NCBI GenBank assembly: GCA_023436825.1
Contig: JAEZHS010000727.1
Span: forward strand, 1 to 5,310
Source of the DNA: Pseudomonadota bacterium
GTDB taxonomy: Bacteria; Pseudomonadota; Alphaproteobacteria; Reyranellales; Reyranellaceae
Direction: 5' to 3'
Length of the DNA: 5,310 nt
Shown here: piece by piece, positions 1 through 5,310 of the stretch
Layout of the letters: each line of letters opens with the position of its first letter
How positions within the stretch are numbered: position 1 is the first letter of the stretch
Program-made: the position numbers and the translations under genes
The notes under the pieces: generated by a model
The model's database searches: none
The model's input: only the letters and a program-made list of their open reading frames with translations
Told to the model about the DNA's origin: nothing

Positions 1-26
1 CGCGGGACGCGCGCGCTGCGGAAGAC

Positions 27-1205
27 TTAACCATTCGACGTCGTCGGCAGGACCGCCTCCTGCACGACCTGCCCCGGGCGCACCTTCTGGATGCCGTCGA
101 CGATCACCTTTTCGTTTTCCTTGACGCCCGAGGTGACGACGACGTCTGTGCCGCGCTGCGGGCCGGTCTGCACGCGGCGCTGCTCGACCTTGTGCTGGTC
201 GTTGACGACCAGCACGTAGTAGCCGGACTGGTCGACCTGCACCGCCGACTGCGGCACCACGAGGCGCGGCGCTTCCTGGCGCTCGCGGATAATGGCCGTG
301 ACGAACTGGCCATCGGTCAAGGTGCGATCGGGATTGGGCATGGTCGCCCGCATGATCAGCGTGTCGGTCTGCGGATCGACCTGCGGGTCGGTGAGGTTCC
401 AGACGCCGCGCTGGGCGTACTCCTGGCCGCCGGGCAGGCGGACGCGGATGTCGATCTTGGCCATGCCGCCATCCTCCGTGCGTCGCGCCTCGCGGATCGC
501 CTCGAGATCGCGCACGCTCACCGGGAACAGCACGTAGATCGGATCCTGGCTGACGATGGTGGCGAGCACGCCGCTCGCCGGATTGACGAGATTGCCGACC
601 GTATAGGCTGTCCGCCCGATGCGCCCGTCGATCGGTGCGCGGATGTCGGTGTAGTCGAGATTGACCTGGGCCTGCGTCAGCGCCGCCTTGGCCTGCATCA
701 CCCGGCCGGTGGCGGTGTCGAGCGCCGCCTTGTTCGCATCGACCTGGCTCTGCGGGCTGAAGTTGCGCTTCACCAATTCGACGCTGCGGTCATATTCGAG
801 CTTGGCGTTGGTCAACGCCGCTTCGGCGACGGCGAGGTTGGCGTTGGCCTGGTCGAGGGCCGCCTGGAACTGCACCTTCTCGATCTGATAGAGCAGCTCG
901 CCTGTCTTGACGTCCTGGCCCTCGCGGAACAGCACCTTCTCGAGGAAGCCTTCGACGCGGGCGCGCACCTCTACTTTTTCGAGGGCCTTGATGCGGCCGA
1001 CGAACTCGAAGGACTGGCTGACGCCCTTCATGGCCGCCAATCGCACGCCGACTGCAGGAGCCGGAGGCGGCGGTGCCGCAGCAGCCGGCGCCTTGCTGAG
1101 GTTATGGCCGAACAGGTACCAGCCACCACCGGCCACGACGACCAGTGCTACGACGGCAACGATGGCAATCCATCGCGATCTTGGAACAGCGTGGGAAGTC
1201 GCCAT
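27..1205 (-). CDS. RND efflux periplasmic adaptor (membrane fusion) protein, HlyD/AcrA family
   Basis: Periplasmic adaptor that would link an inner-membrane RND pump to an outer-membrane channel. The 392-residue length is normal for the AcrA/MexA/MexE family. Visible order: membrane anchor or uncleaved signal at about residues 12-32; Pro/Ala-rich linker 38-52; first half of the lipoyl domain about 78-110 (RARVEGFLEKVLFREGQ); alpha-helical hairpin about 111-183, rich in Ala, Gln and Asn; second lipoyl half 184-208 (LDYTDIRAPIDGRIG); beta-barrel about 220-310; membrane-proximal domain about 315-385. The protein has no cysteine, so it cannot be a lipobox lipoprotein like AcrA and probably stays anchored by its N-terminal helix. 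I chose the ATG at 1205 because GAGG lies 7 nt upstream; a GTG directly before it (1208) would add one Met. Only 26 bp remain to the left edge with no start visible, so the expected pump gene is unseen. Family assignment is firm; efflux substrate is unknown. Confidence 0.93.
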   Translation of the reverse strand: MATSHAVPRSRWIAIVAVVALVVVAGGGWYLFGHNLSKAPAAAAPPPPAPAVGVRLAAMKGVSQSFEFVGRIKALEKVEVRARVEGFLEKVLFREGQDVKTGELLYQIEKVQFQAALDQANANLAVAEAALTNAKLEYDRSVELVKRNFSPQSQVDANKAALDTATGRVMQAKAALTQAQVNLDYTDIRAPIDGRIGRTAYTVGNLVNPASGVLATIVSQDPIYVLFPVSVRDLEAIREARRTEDGGMAKIDIRVRLPGGQEYAQRGVWNLTDPQVDPQTDTLIMRATMPNPDRTLTDGQFVTAIIRERQEAPRLVVPQSAVQVDQSGYYVLVVNDQHKVEQRRVQTGPQRGTDVVVTSGVKENEKVIVDGIQKVRPGQVVQEAVLPTTSNG

Positions 1206-1324
1206 CACACAGCCTCACGATCCGCAGCGCCGATGGCGCCCGACTGGTACTCCGCCAGGTCCAAGCGTCGTCCGACGAAGCGATGCGAGAAAGCGAGATT
1301 TTCTCGGCCATACGCCAAGCGCCG
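1206..1324 (-). other. Spacer between molybdenum enzyme large subunit and efflux adaptor
   Basis: About 119 bp separate the two genes. The spacer holds a 7-bp inverted repeat (cgagaaa 1286-1292, tttctcg 1300-1306), a 5-bp hairpin (gcgcc 1227-1231, ggcgc 1235-1239) and the GAGG Shine-Dalgarno of the adaptor. No T-tract follows either hairpin on the minus strand, so I see no intrinsic terminator, and read-through from the upstream operon is possible. No good -35/-10 pair was recognised. Two small open frames touch the neighbouring genes (see findings); neither is strong enough to call as a gene. Confidence 0.5.
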
Positions 1325-3466
1325 TCATGTCGGCCTCTTCAGCAGCTCCGCATCGACCGGCATCTTGTGCAGCCGCTTGCCGGTCGCAGCGAAGATGGCG
1401 TTGGCCACGGCCGGCACGATCGCCGACGTGCCCGGCTCGCCCATGCCACCCGGCGGCTCAGCGCTCTTCACGATGTGCACTTCGATCTCCGGCGCCTCGT
1501 CCATGCGGACCACCTGGTAGCTGTCGAAGTTCGACTGCTCGACGCGGCCATCCTTCAGCGTGATCTCGCCATAGAGAGCGGCCGAGATGCCGAAGACGAT
1601 CGCGCTTTCGATTTGCGCCCGCACCGTGTCGGGATTGACCACCGTGCCGCAATCCATGGCGGCAACAACGCGCCGCACGCGCACCGACCCTTCCTTGGCG
1701 ACCACGACCTCGGCGACTATCGCCAGGTAGCTGCCGAATACGGCCTGCACGGAGACGCCGCGGCCACTGCCCTCCGGCAGCTTCTGACCCCAACCGGCCT
1801 TCTCGGCCGCCAGCACCAGCGCCGCCTTGGCGCGCGGAGTCTTGTCGAGCAGGGCTAGCCGATAGGCCACCGGATCCTGCTGCGCGGCAGCCGCCAGCTC
1901 GTCCATGAAGCTCTCGACTACGAAGATGGTGTGCGAAGGACCGACACTGCGCCAGAACGCGGTCGGAACGCCGGGCGGCTCGACGCGCAGGTATTCGACG
2001 CGCTTGTTGGGCAGGCCGTAGGCGAACTTGACCGCACCCTCGATGCTGTCCGGATCGAGGCCGTTGTTGAAGCCGGGCGGCAGCCAACGGGCCACGACCG
2101 ACGATCCGGCAAAGCGATGGTTCCAGGCGACCGGCTTGCCGCTTTCGTCCAGCCCTGCCGACAGACGGTCGAACCAGAAGGGCCGGTACATGTCGTGCTG
2201 GATGTCTTCCTCGCGCGTCCACACGACCTTCACAGGCCCGTCGACCTTCTGCGCGATCTGGGTGGCGCGCGTCACGCCATCGATCTCCAGCCGCCGGCCA
2301 AAGCCGCCGCCGATCAGATGTTGGTGCAGCACGACCTTTTCCAGCGGCAGGCCGGTGACCTTGGCCGCCGCCGCCTGGGCACGTGCGGCCACCTGGGTGC
2401 CGACCCAGACATCGCATCCGTCGCGGCGCACGTGCACGGTGCAGTTCATCGGCTCCATGGTGGCGTGCGCCAGGAACGGCATTTGGTACGTTGCCTCGAC
2501 CTTGGTCGCGGCCGAGGCCAGCGCCTTGGCGGTGTCTCCGACATCCTCCGCGACCGCGCCTGCGGTGAGCGTCGCCTGCTCGAGCTCGCGCGCGATGTCC
2601 TGCGTGGTGAGCTTGGCGTGCGGACCGTCGTCCCATTCGACCTTGAGGGCGGCCAGTCCTTTCTTCGCCGCGCCCATGTGGTCGGCGACAACCGCGACGC
2701 AGTCGTCGAGTTTCACGACTTGACGTACGCCCTTGACGGCGCGGGCCGCCGTGTCGTCGACGCTCTTCAGCCTGCCGCCGAACACCGGCGACTGCGCCAG
2801 GGTCGCGACCTTGACACCCGGGGGCCTGGCATCGATGCCGTAGAGCGCCGTGCCGTTGACCTTGGCCGGCGCGTCGAGCCGTTTGGCCGGCGTACCGATC
2901 AGCTTGAAGTCCTTGGGAGCCTTCAGCGGCACGTCCTTGGGCACAGGCAGGCTGGCGGCATCCGCGGCGAGTTCACCGTATCTCAGCTTGCGGCCGGACG
3001 CCGTGTGGAGGACTTCGCCTCCCTGAGCTCGGCACGACGCAGGGTCGACGTTCCAGCGCTTGGCGGCCGCTTGGATGAGTAGCGTGCGGGCGACCGCACC
3101 GGCCTGCCGCAGCGGCTGCCACGATGCCATGATCGCCGTCGAACCGCCCGTCGCCTGCACACCCGCCAGCAGCGGGTTGCCGAAGGTCTTCTCGTCAGGC
3201 GGCGCATGCTCGAGTTTCACTTGGCTCAGCGCCACCTCGAGCTCCTCGGCGATCAGCATGGGGATCGACGTGTAGGTGCCCTGCCCCATCTCGACATAGG
3301 GCATGGTGAGCACGACCTGGCCGTCCTTGCCGATGCGGACGAAGGCGTTGGGCACGAAGGCTTCGTCGCCCGCTGCCTGCGCACCGGCAAGCGGCAGGCT
3401 GAGGCCGAGCGTCAAGCCGCCGCCGGCAGCGATGAGCAGGAAGTTGCGCCGTGAGAGGTCGGTCAT
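1325..3466 (-). CDS. Molybdopterin-binding large subunit, isoquinoline 1-oxidoreductase/aldehyde oxidoreductase type (IorB-like, xanthine dehydrogenase family)
   Basis: Catalytic subunit of a molybdenum hydroxylase, which inserts oxygen from water into an aldehyde or N-heteroaromatic ring. 713 residues, near the usual size for IorB-like single-chain subunits. A Tat signal is clear: SRRNFLL at residues 5-11, a hydrophobic stretch, then a likely cleavage near AQA/A at 29-32, so it should act folded in the periplasm. Family signatures: EMGQG 59-63, AHATMEPMNC 333-342, GGGFGRR 386-392, AFWRSVG 503-509 and GMGEPG 674-679. E677 in the last motif matches the conserved catalytic glutamate of xanthine dehydrogenases. 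The start at 3466 is set by AAGGGAGG 6 nt upstream and by the Tat signal, although the frame stays open further upstream. It begins 2 bp after the small subunit stop, implying translational coupling. Substrate cannot be read from sequence: isoquinoline, other heteroaromatics and aldehydes are all possible. No molybdopterin-maturation (XdhC-like) gene is in view. Confidence 0.93.
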   Translation of the reverse strand: MTDLSRRNFLLIAAGGGLTLGLSLPLAGAQAAGDEAFVPNAFVRIGKDGQVVLTMPYVEMGQGTYTSIPMLIAEELEVALSQVKLEHAPPDEKTFGNPLLAGVQATGGSTAIMASWQPLRQAGAVARTLLIQAAAKRWNVDPASCRAQGGEVLHTASGRKLRYGELAADAASLPVPKDVPLKAPKDFKLIGTPAKRLDAPAKVNGTALYGIDARPPGVKVATLAQSPVFGGRLKSVDDTAARAVKGVRQVVKLDDCVAVVADHMGAAKKGLAALKVEWDDGPHAKLTTQDIARELEQATLTAGAVAEDVGDTAKALASAATKVEATYQMPFLAHATMEPMNCTVHVRRDGCDVWVGTQVAARAQAAAAKVTGLPLEKVVLHQHLIGGGFGRRLEIDGVTRATQIAQKVDGPVKVVWTREEDIQHDMYRPFWFDRLSAGLDESGKPVAWNHRFAGSSVVARWLPPGFNNGLDPDSIEGAVKFAYGLPNKRVEYLRVEPPGVPTAFWRSVGPSHTIFVVESFMDELAAAAQQDPVAYRLALLDKTPRAKAALVLAAEKAGWGQKLPEGSGRGVSVQAVFGSYLAIVAEVVVAKEGSVRVRRVVAAMDCGTVVNPDTVRAQIESAIVFGISAALYGEITLKDGRVEQSNFDSYQVVRMDEAPEIEVHIVKSAEPPGGMGEPGTSAIVPAVANAIFAATGKRLHKMPVDAELLKRPT

Positions 3467-3468
3467 GA

Positions 3469-3933
3469 TCAGCCTCCCTTGCTCTGCGCGGCCTGCTTGA
3501 TGGCCTCGCGGACGCGGCCATAGGTGCCGCAGCGGCAAATGTTGCCGGCCATCGCATCGTCGATGTCGGCGTCCGTCGGCTTGGGGTTCGCCGCCAGCAA
3601 CGCTGCTGCCGACATGATCTGACCCGACTGGCAATAGCCGCATTGCACGACCTCGCGATCGAGCCAGGCCTTCTGCACCTTGGCGCCCGCCGCCGTCGCG
3701 CCGATCGCCTCGATGGTGGTGACGGCCGAGCCCTTCAGGCTGTCGACCGGCGTGACGCAGGAACGCACGGCATTGCCGTCGACATGCACGGTACAGGCAC
3801 CACACAGCGCCATGCCGCAGCCGAACTTGGTGCCGGTCATGCCCAGCACGTCGCGCAGCACCCAGAGCAGCGGGGTGTCGCCGTCGACATCGACATTGTG
3901 CATCTTGCCGTTGATCTTCAGGGAATAGGCCAT
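3469..3933 (-). CDS. [2Fe-2S] iron-sulfur small subunit of molybdenum hydroxylase (IorA-like)
   Basis: Electron-transfer subunit that carries electrons from the molybdenum centre through two [2Fe-2S] clusters. 154 residues, typical of the family. The N-terminal plant-ferredoxin-like domain has C39, C44 and C47 ([10 protein letters not shown]) and C59. The C-terminal helical domain has C98 and C101 (CGYC) and C133 and C135 (CRCG). All eight expected cluster ligands are present. No signal peptide is visible, so it probably crosses the membrane bound to the Tat-targeted large subunit, as known for related enzymes. The ATG at 3933 has AAGAGGTGA just upstream, itself overlapping the stop of the cytochrome gene 3 bp away; the downstream large subunit starts 2 bp after this stop. 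No FAD-binding domain or subunit is present here, so the final acceptor is probably a cytochrome. Family assignment is secure; the paralogous role (isoquinoline, quinoline or aldehyde) is not. Confidence 0.95.
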   Translation of the reverse strand: MAYSLKINGKMHNVDVDGDTPLLWVLRDVLGMTGTKFGCGMALCGACTVHVDGNAVRSCVTPVDSLKGSAVTTIEAIGATAAGAKVQKAWLDREVVQCGYCQSGQIMSAAALLAANPKPTDADIDDAMAGNICRCGTYGRVREAIKQAAQSKGG

Positions 3934-3936
3934 GGC

Positions 3937-4470
3937 TCACCTCTTGCCGTAGGCGGTGAAGATGAAGTCTTTCGACTTCACGATGGTGTGGCACGCAAAG
4001 CCGCAGTCGGTGCCGCGGCCCTCGGGCGTGTAGGTGTCGGTCGCGACGTCGTAGGTGAAACGCGCATAACCCCAGCCGCCGCTGCTCGCGAAGCGCTTGC
4101 TGTCTCTGGTGATGAACAGCACCTCGTTCAGCGTGGACGAAATGCGTACGTCGAAGGGCGCCTCGGTGCTCTTCACCGGCTTCCACTGGATCTTGGCGAT
4201 CGTCGAGCCGTCGGGAAACGGCTGACCGTTGAGGGGAATGCCCGCCTGGTACGCCGCGATCATCGTCGGGTTGGCGACCATGACCTTGACGTCGTGCTCG
4301 GTCTGGCTGGCGCCGACGGTCGCCCAGGTTTCGTATCCCCTGAACTCTGACAGCGCCAGGCCGTCGGGCACCGCGACGGTGTATTTGTCGGCGGCGACCA
4401 CGGCATGGCCGCCCAGAACAGCGAATGCGATCGTACCTGTGAGCACAAGCAAGGTTGGAATTCTGGTCAT
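3937..4470 (-). CDS. Exported cytochrome P460-like c-type heme protein with CxxxCH motif
   Basis: 177-residue exported protein resembling the cytochrome P460 family, single-heme beta-sheet proteins known from ammonia oxidisers (hydroxylamine oxidation) and widespread as uncharacterised relatives. A signal peptide spans residues 1-27 with likely cleavage at VAA/D. P460-like landmarks are FPDGS 85-89, IQWK 94-97, GGWGY 131-135 and a C-terminal heme site followed by KDFIFTAYGKR. The heme site is C156-G-F-A-C160-H161, three residues between the cysteines rather than the usual two; I checked this codon by codon. K93 and K97 lie in the region where a P460 heme-crosslinking lysine might be sought, but I cannot align them with certainty. 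The start at 4470 has GGGGAG about 7 nt upstream. It is the first gene of the operon, 3 bp ahead of the iron-sulfur subunit, which suggests (inference) electron acceptor or redox partner of the molybdenum enzyme rather than hydroxylamine oxidation. Confidence 0.8.
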   Translation of the reverse strand: MTRIPTLLVLTGTIAFAVLGGHAVVAADKYTVAVPDGLALSEFRGYETWATVGASQTEHDVKVMVANPTMIAAYQAGIPLNGQPFPDGSTIAKIQWKPVKSTEAPFDVRISSTLNEVLFITRDSKRFASSGGWGYARFTYDVATDTYTPEGRGTDCGFACHTIVKSKDFIFTAYGKR

Positions 4471-4493
4471 GATCGTTCTCCCCGGTCGGCGAC

Positions 4494-4508
4494 GCTCGTT
4501 GATCGAGC
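4494..4508 (-). repeat. Small inverted repeat in the operon leader
   Basis: gctcg (4494-4498) and cgagc (4504-4508) form a perfect 5-bp stem around a 5-nt loop, between the putative promoter and the Shine-Dalgarno of the P460-like gene. It could fold in the leader RNA; a stem this short may also be chance. Confidence 0.3.
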
Positions 4509-4523
4509 ACCTGACAGTTACGC

Positions 4524-4573
4524 CGCCGCTTACACGAACGCTCGTTATCGTCTGTTAAGAGTTGTAAGCGGCG
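4524..4573. repeat. Perfect 11-bp inverted repeat in the operon's upstream region (possible operator)
   Basis: cgccgcttaca (4524-4534) and tgtaagcggcg (4563-4573) are perfect reverse complements separated by 28 bp; arm centres are 39 bp apart. The pair lies between the dehydrogenase stop and the P460-like gene. The left arm covers the proposed -10 and the right arm sits just upstream of the proposed -35. This fits paired binding sites for a dimeric regulator. The alternative is a long-loop hairpin ending the dehydrogenase transcript, but no T-tract follows on the minus strand, so a terminator is less likely. No regulator gene is in the window. Confidence 0.5.
4529..4558 (-). promoter_or_regulatory. 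Candidate promoter of the P460-like/molybdenum hydroxylase operon
   Basis: On the minus strand TTAACA (4558-4553) matches five of six positions of the -35 consensus. After 18 bp, TGTAAG (4534-4529) matches four of six of the -10 consensus. Transcription would begin near 4522, giving a leader of about 50 nt before the start at 4470. It is the best pair I found in the spacer, but alphaproteobacterial promoters are degenerate and this is unconfirmed. Confidence 0.3.
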
Positions 4574-4626
4574 CGCTAACGGCAGGCCTATTGAACGAAG
4601 GTATGGATGGCGCCCGTTGCTGCGGC

Positions 4627-5310
4627 CTAGATCTTGCGGTCCCACGCCTCGTCTTGTGACTCCCTCACCAGCTCTTCCATGAGGTCGGGCACGACGTTGC
4701 GGAACTTGCCGTCGTCGGCGGGAACGATCTCGACCAGCCGGGAGATCATCTCGGCGGGATCGAGACGGGCTTCGTCGCTCCACGACAGGCTGTCGATGAG
4801 ATCGCGCATGGCTGCGCGCTTGGTGAAATTGCGGCCGTCATCGAGCCAGCGGAAGGGCGTGTCCGCCATGGTTTCGGTAAAACCGGTCGGATACGGACCG
4901 GGCTGGACGGTCTGGACCTTGATGCCAAACGGTGCCAGCTCAAGCTGCATGGCCTCGGCGATCGCCTCGATCGCATGCTTGGTCGCGGCGTAGACGCCGA
5001 ACCCCGCCGGCGTGAAGAGGCCGCTGATCGAGGAACAGAACACGACCTTGCCGGGCTGCTTCGCCGCTACCCACTTGGCGACGAAGCCCTGGGTGAGCGC
5101 GAGCGGCGCGAACAGGTTGGTCTCGAAGTTGCGCCGTACTAGGCCGATGGGAATCTCGCTCACCGGGCCCGCCTCGCCGATGGCGGCGTTGTTGAACAGC
5201 ACGTCGATGTCGCATTTCAGCGCCTGTGCGACGTCATACGGATCGAGCAAGTCGAGCTTTTCGACCTCCATCGAGGTCAGGCCCAGTGCCTCGGGCGGGG
5301 CATGGCAGGG
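4627..5310 (-). CDS. Short-chain dehydrogenase/reductase (SDR), N-terminus cut by the window edge
   Basis: Classical SDR oxidoreductase using NAD(P)H on an unknown carbonyl or alcohol. The frame is open to the right edge, so 227 C-terminal residues are visible; the N-terminal TGxxxGxG nucleotide-binding motif lies outside. An internal ATG at 5271 is not the real start, because sequence before and after it is typical SDR (the EKLDLLDPYDV stretch, then IDVLFNNAAIGEAGP). Within the fragment, NNAA is at residues 40-43, the active-site Asn is probably N65 (ETNLFAPL), Ser S94 (SSISG) and the YxxxK pair Y107/K111 (VYAATK); PGPYPTGF at 138-145 is the usual PG loop. The catalytic tetrad is intact, so the gene looks functional. 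It ends in TAG at 4627, 156 bp before the P460-like gene on the same strand. That gap and the promoter-like sequence in it suggest a separate transcription unit, so a shared pathway is uncertain. Confidence 0.92.
   Translation of the reverse strand, partial: PCHAPPEALGLTSMEVEKLDLLDPYDVAQALKCDIDVLFNNAAIGEAGPVSEIPIGLVRRNFETNLFAPLALTQGFVAKWVAAKQPGKVVFCSSISGLFTPAGFGVYAATKHAIEAIAEAMQLELAPFGIKVQTVQPGPYPTGFTETMADTPFRWLDDGRNFTKRAAMRDLIDSLSWSDEARLDPAEMISRLVEIVPADDGKFRNVVPDLMEELVRESQDEAWDRKI

Noticed and set aside
1..26. Start of an RND pump gene downstream of the adaptor
   Set aside because: Only 26 bp are visible; they hold no start codon with a Shine-Dalgarno, so nothing can be called.
1102..1311. 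Minus-strand ORF of 69 codons starting at 1311
   Set aside because: It overlaps the first 100 bp of the adaptor gene in another frame, lacks a Shine-Dalgarno and has a shadow-like Arg-rich composition.
192..1520. Long plus-strand open frame (about 440 codons) opposite the efflux adaptor
   Set aside because: It is antisense to a clear adaptor gene, runs past that gene's start into the large subunit, and its His/Arg/Leu-rich product has no domain. Long antisense frames are expected in GC-rich coding DNA.
1458..2636. Minus-strand open frame of about 390 codons inside the large subunit
   Set aside because: Out-of-frame shadow within the molybdopterin subunit, made mostly of Arg, Gly and Ala; no start signal or domain.
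1931..3082. Plus-strand open frame of about 380 codons opposite the molybdenum subunit
   Set aside because: Antisense shadow of a well-supported gene; the composition is low-complexity Arg/Gly/Asp with no recognisable family.
4574..4626. Intrinsic terminator after the dehydrogenase
   Set aside because: There is a short GGCGCC palindrome but no stable stem followed by a T-tract on the minus strand.
3467..4783. Upstream extension of the large-subunit frame, open to 4783
   Set aside because: It overlaps the small subunit and cytochrome genes out of frame. The Tat signal and strong Shine-Dalgarno at 3466 fix the true start, and the extension's translation is Arg-rich shadow sequence.

Overview
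The window is GC-rich and dense with genes, and every gene I can support is on the minus strand, so it reads right to left. Strong third-position G/C, short Shine-Dalgarno-led gaps and the protein families suggest an alphaproteobacterium, possibly rhizobial or a soil relative. That placement is inference from style; no taxonomic marker is present.

Layout in transcription order. (1) 5310-4627: the C-terminal part of a classical short-chain dehydrogenase/reductase, cut by the window edge. (2) 4626-4471: a 156-bp spacer with an 11-bp perfect inverted repeat that brackets a plausible promoter, then a small leader hairpin. (3) 4470-1325: a very tight three-gene operon (gaps of 3 and 2 bp). It encodes an exported cytochrome P460-like heme protein with a CxxxCH heme motif, a two-[2Fe-2S] small subunit, and a Tat-exported molybdopterin large subunit of the isoquinoline 1-oxidoreductase/aldehyde oxidoreductase type. 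(4) 1324-1206: a short spacer with a hairpin and small open frames that touch both flanking genes. (5) 1205-27: an RND-type efflux periplasmic adaptor (membrane fusion) protein. Its pump gene is not visible and would be expected beyond the left edge.

Working model (inference): the large subunit oxidises or hydroxylates an aldehyde or N-heteroaromatic substrate at a molybdenum centre in the periplasm. Electrons pass through the two [2Fe-2S] clusters of the small subunit to the P460-like cytochrome, which takes the place of the FAD subunit of xanthine dehydrogenases or the multiheme cytochrome of acetic-acid-bacterial aldehyde dehydrogenases. The efflux adaptor downstream may share the transcript and could help remove the toxic substrate or product. 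The most unusual element is the P460-like protein placed first in a molybdenum hydroxylase operon, with three residues instead of two between its heme-binding cysteines.

I saw no tRNA, rRNA, CRISPR array, insertion sequence or phage gene, and no convincing intrinsic terminator.
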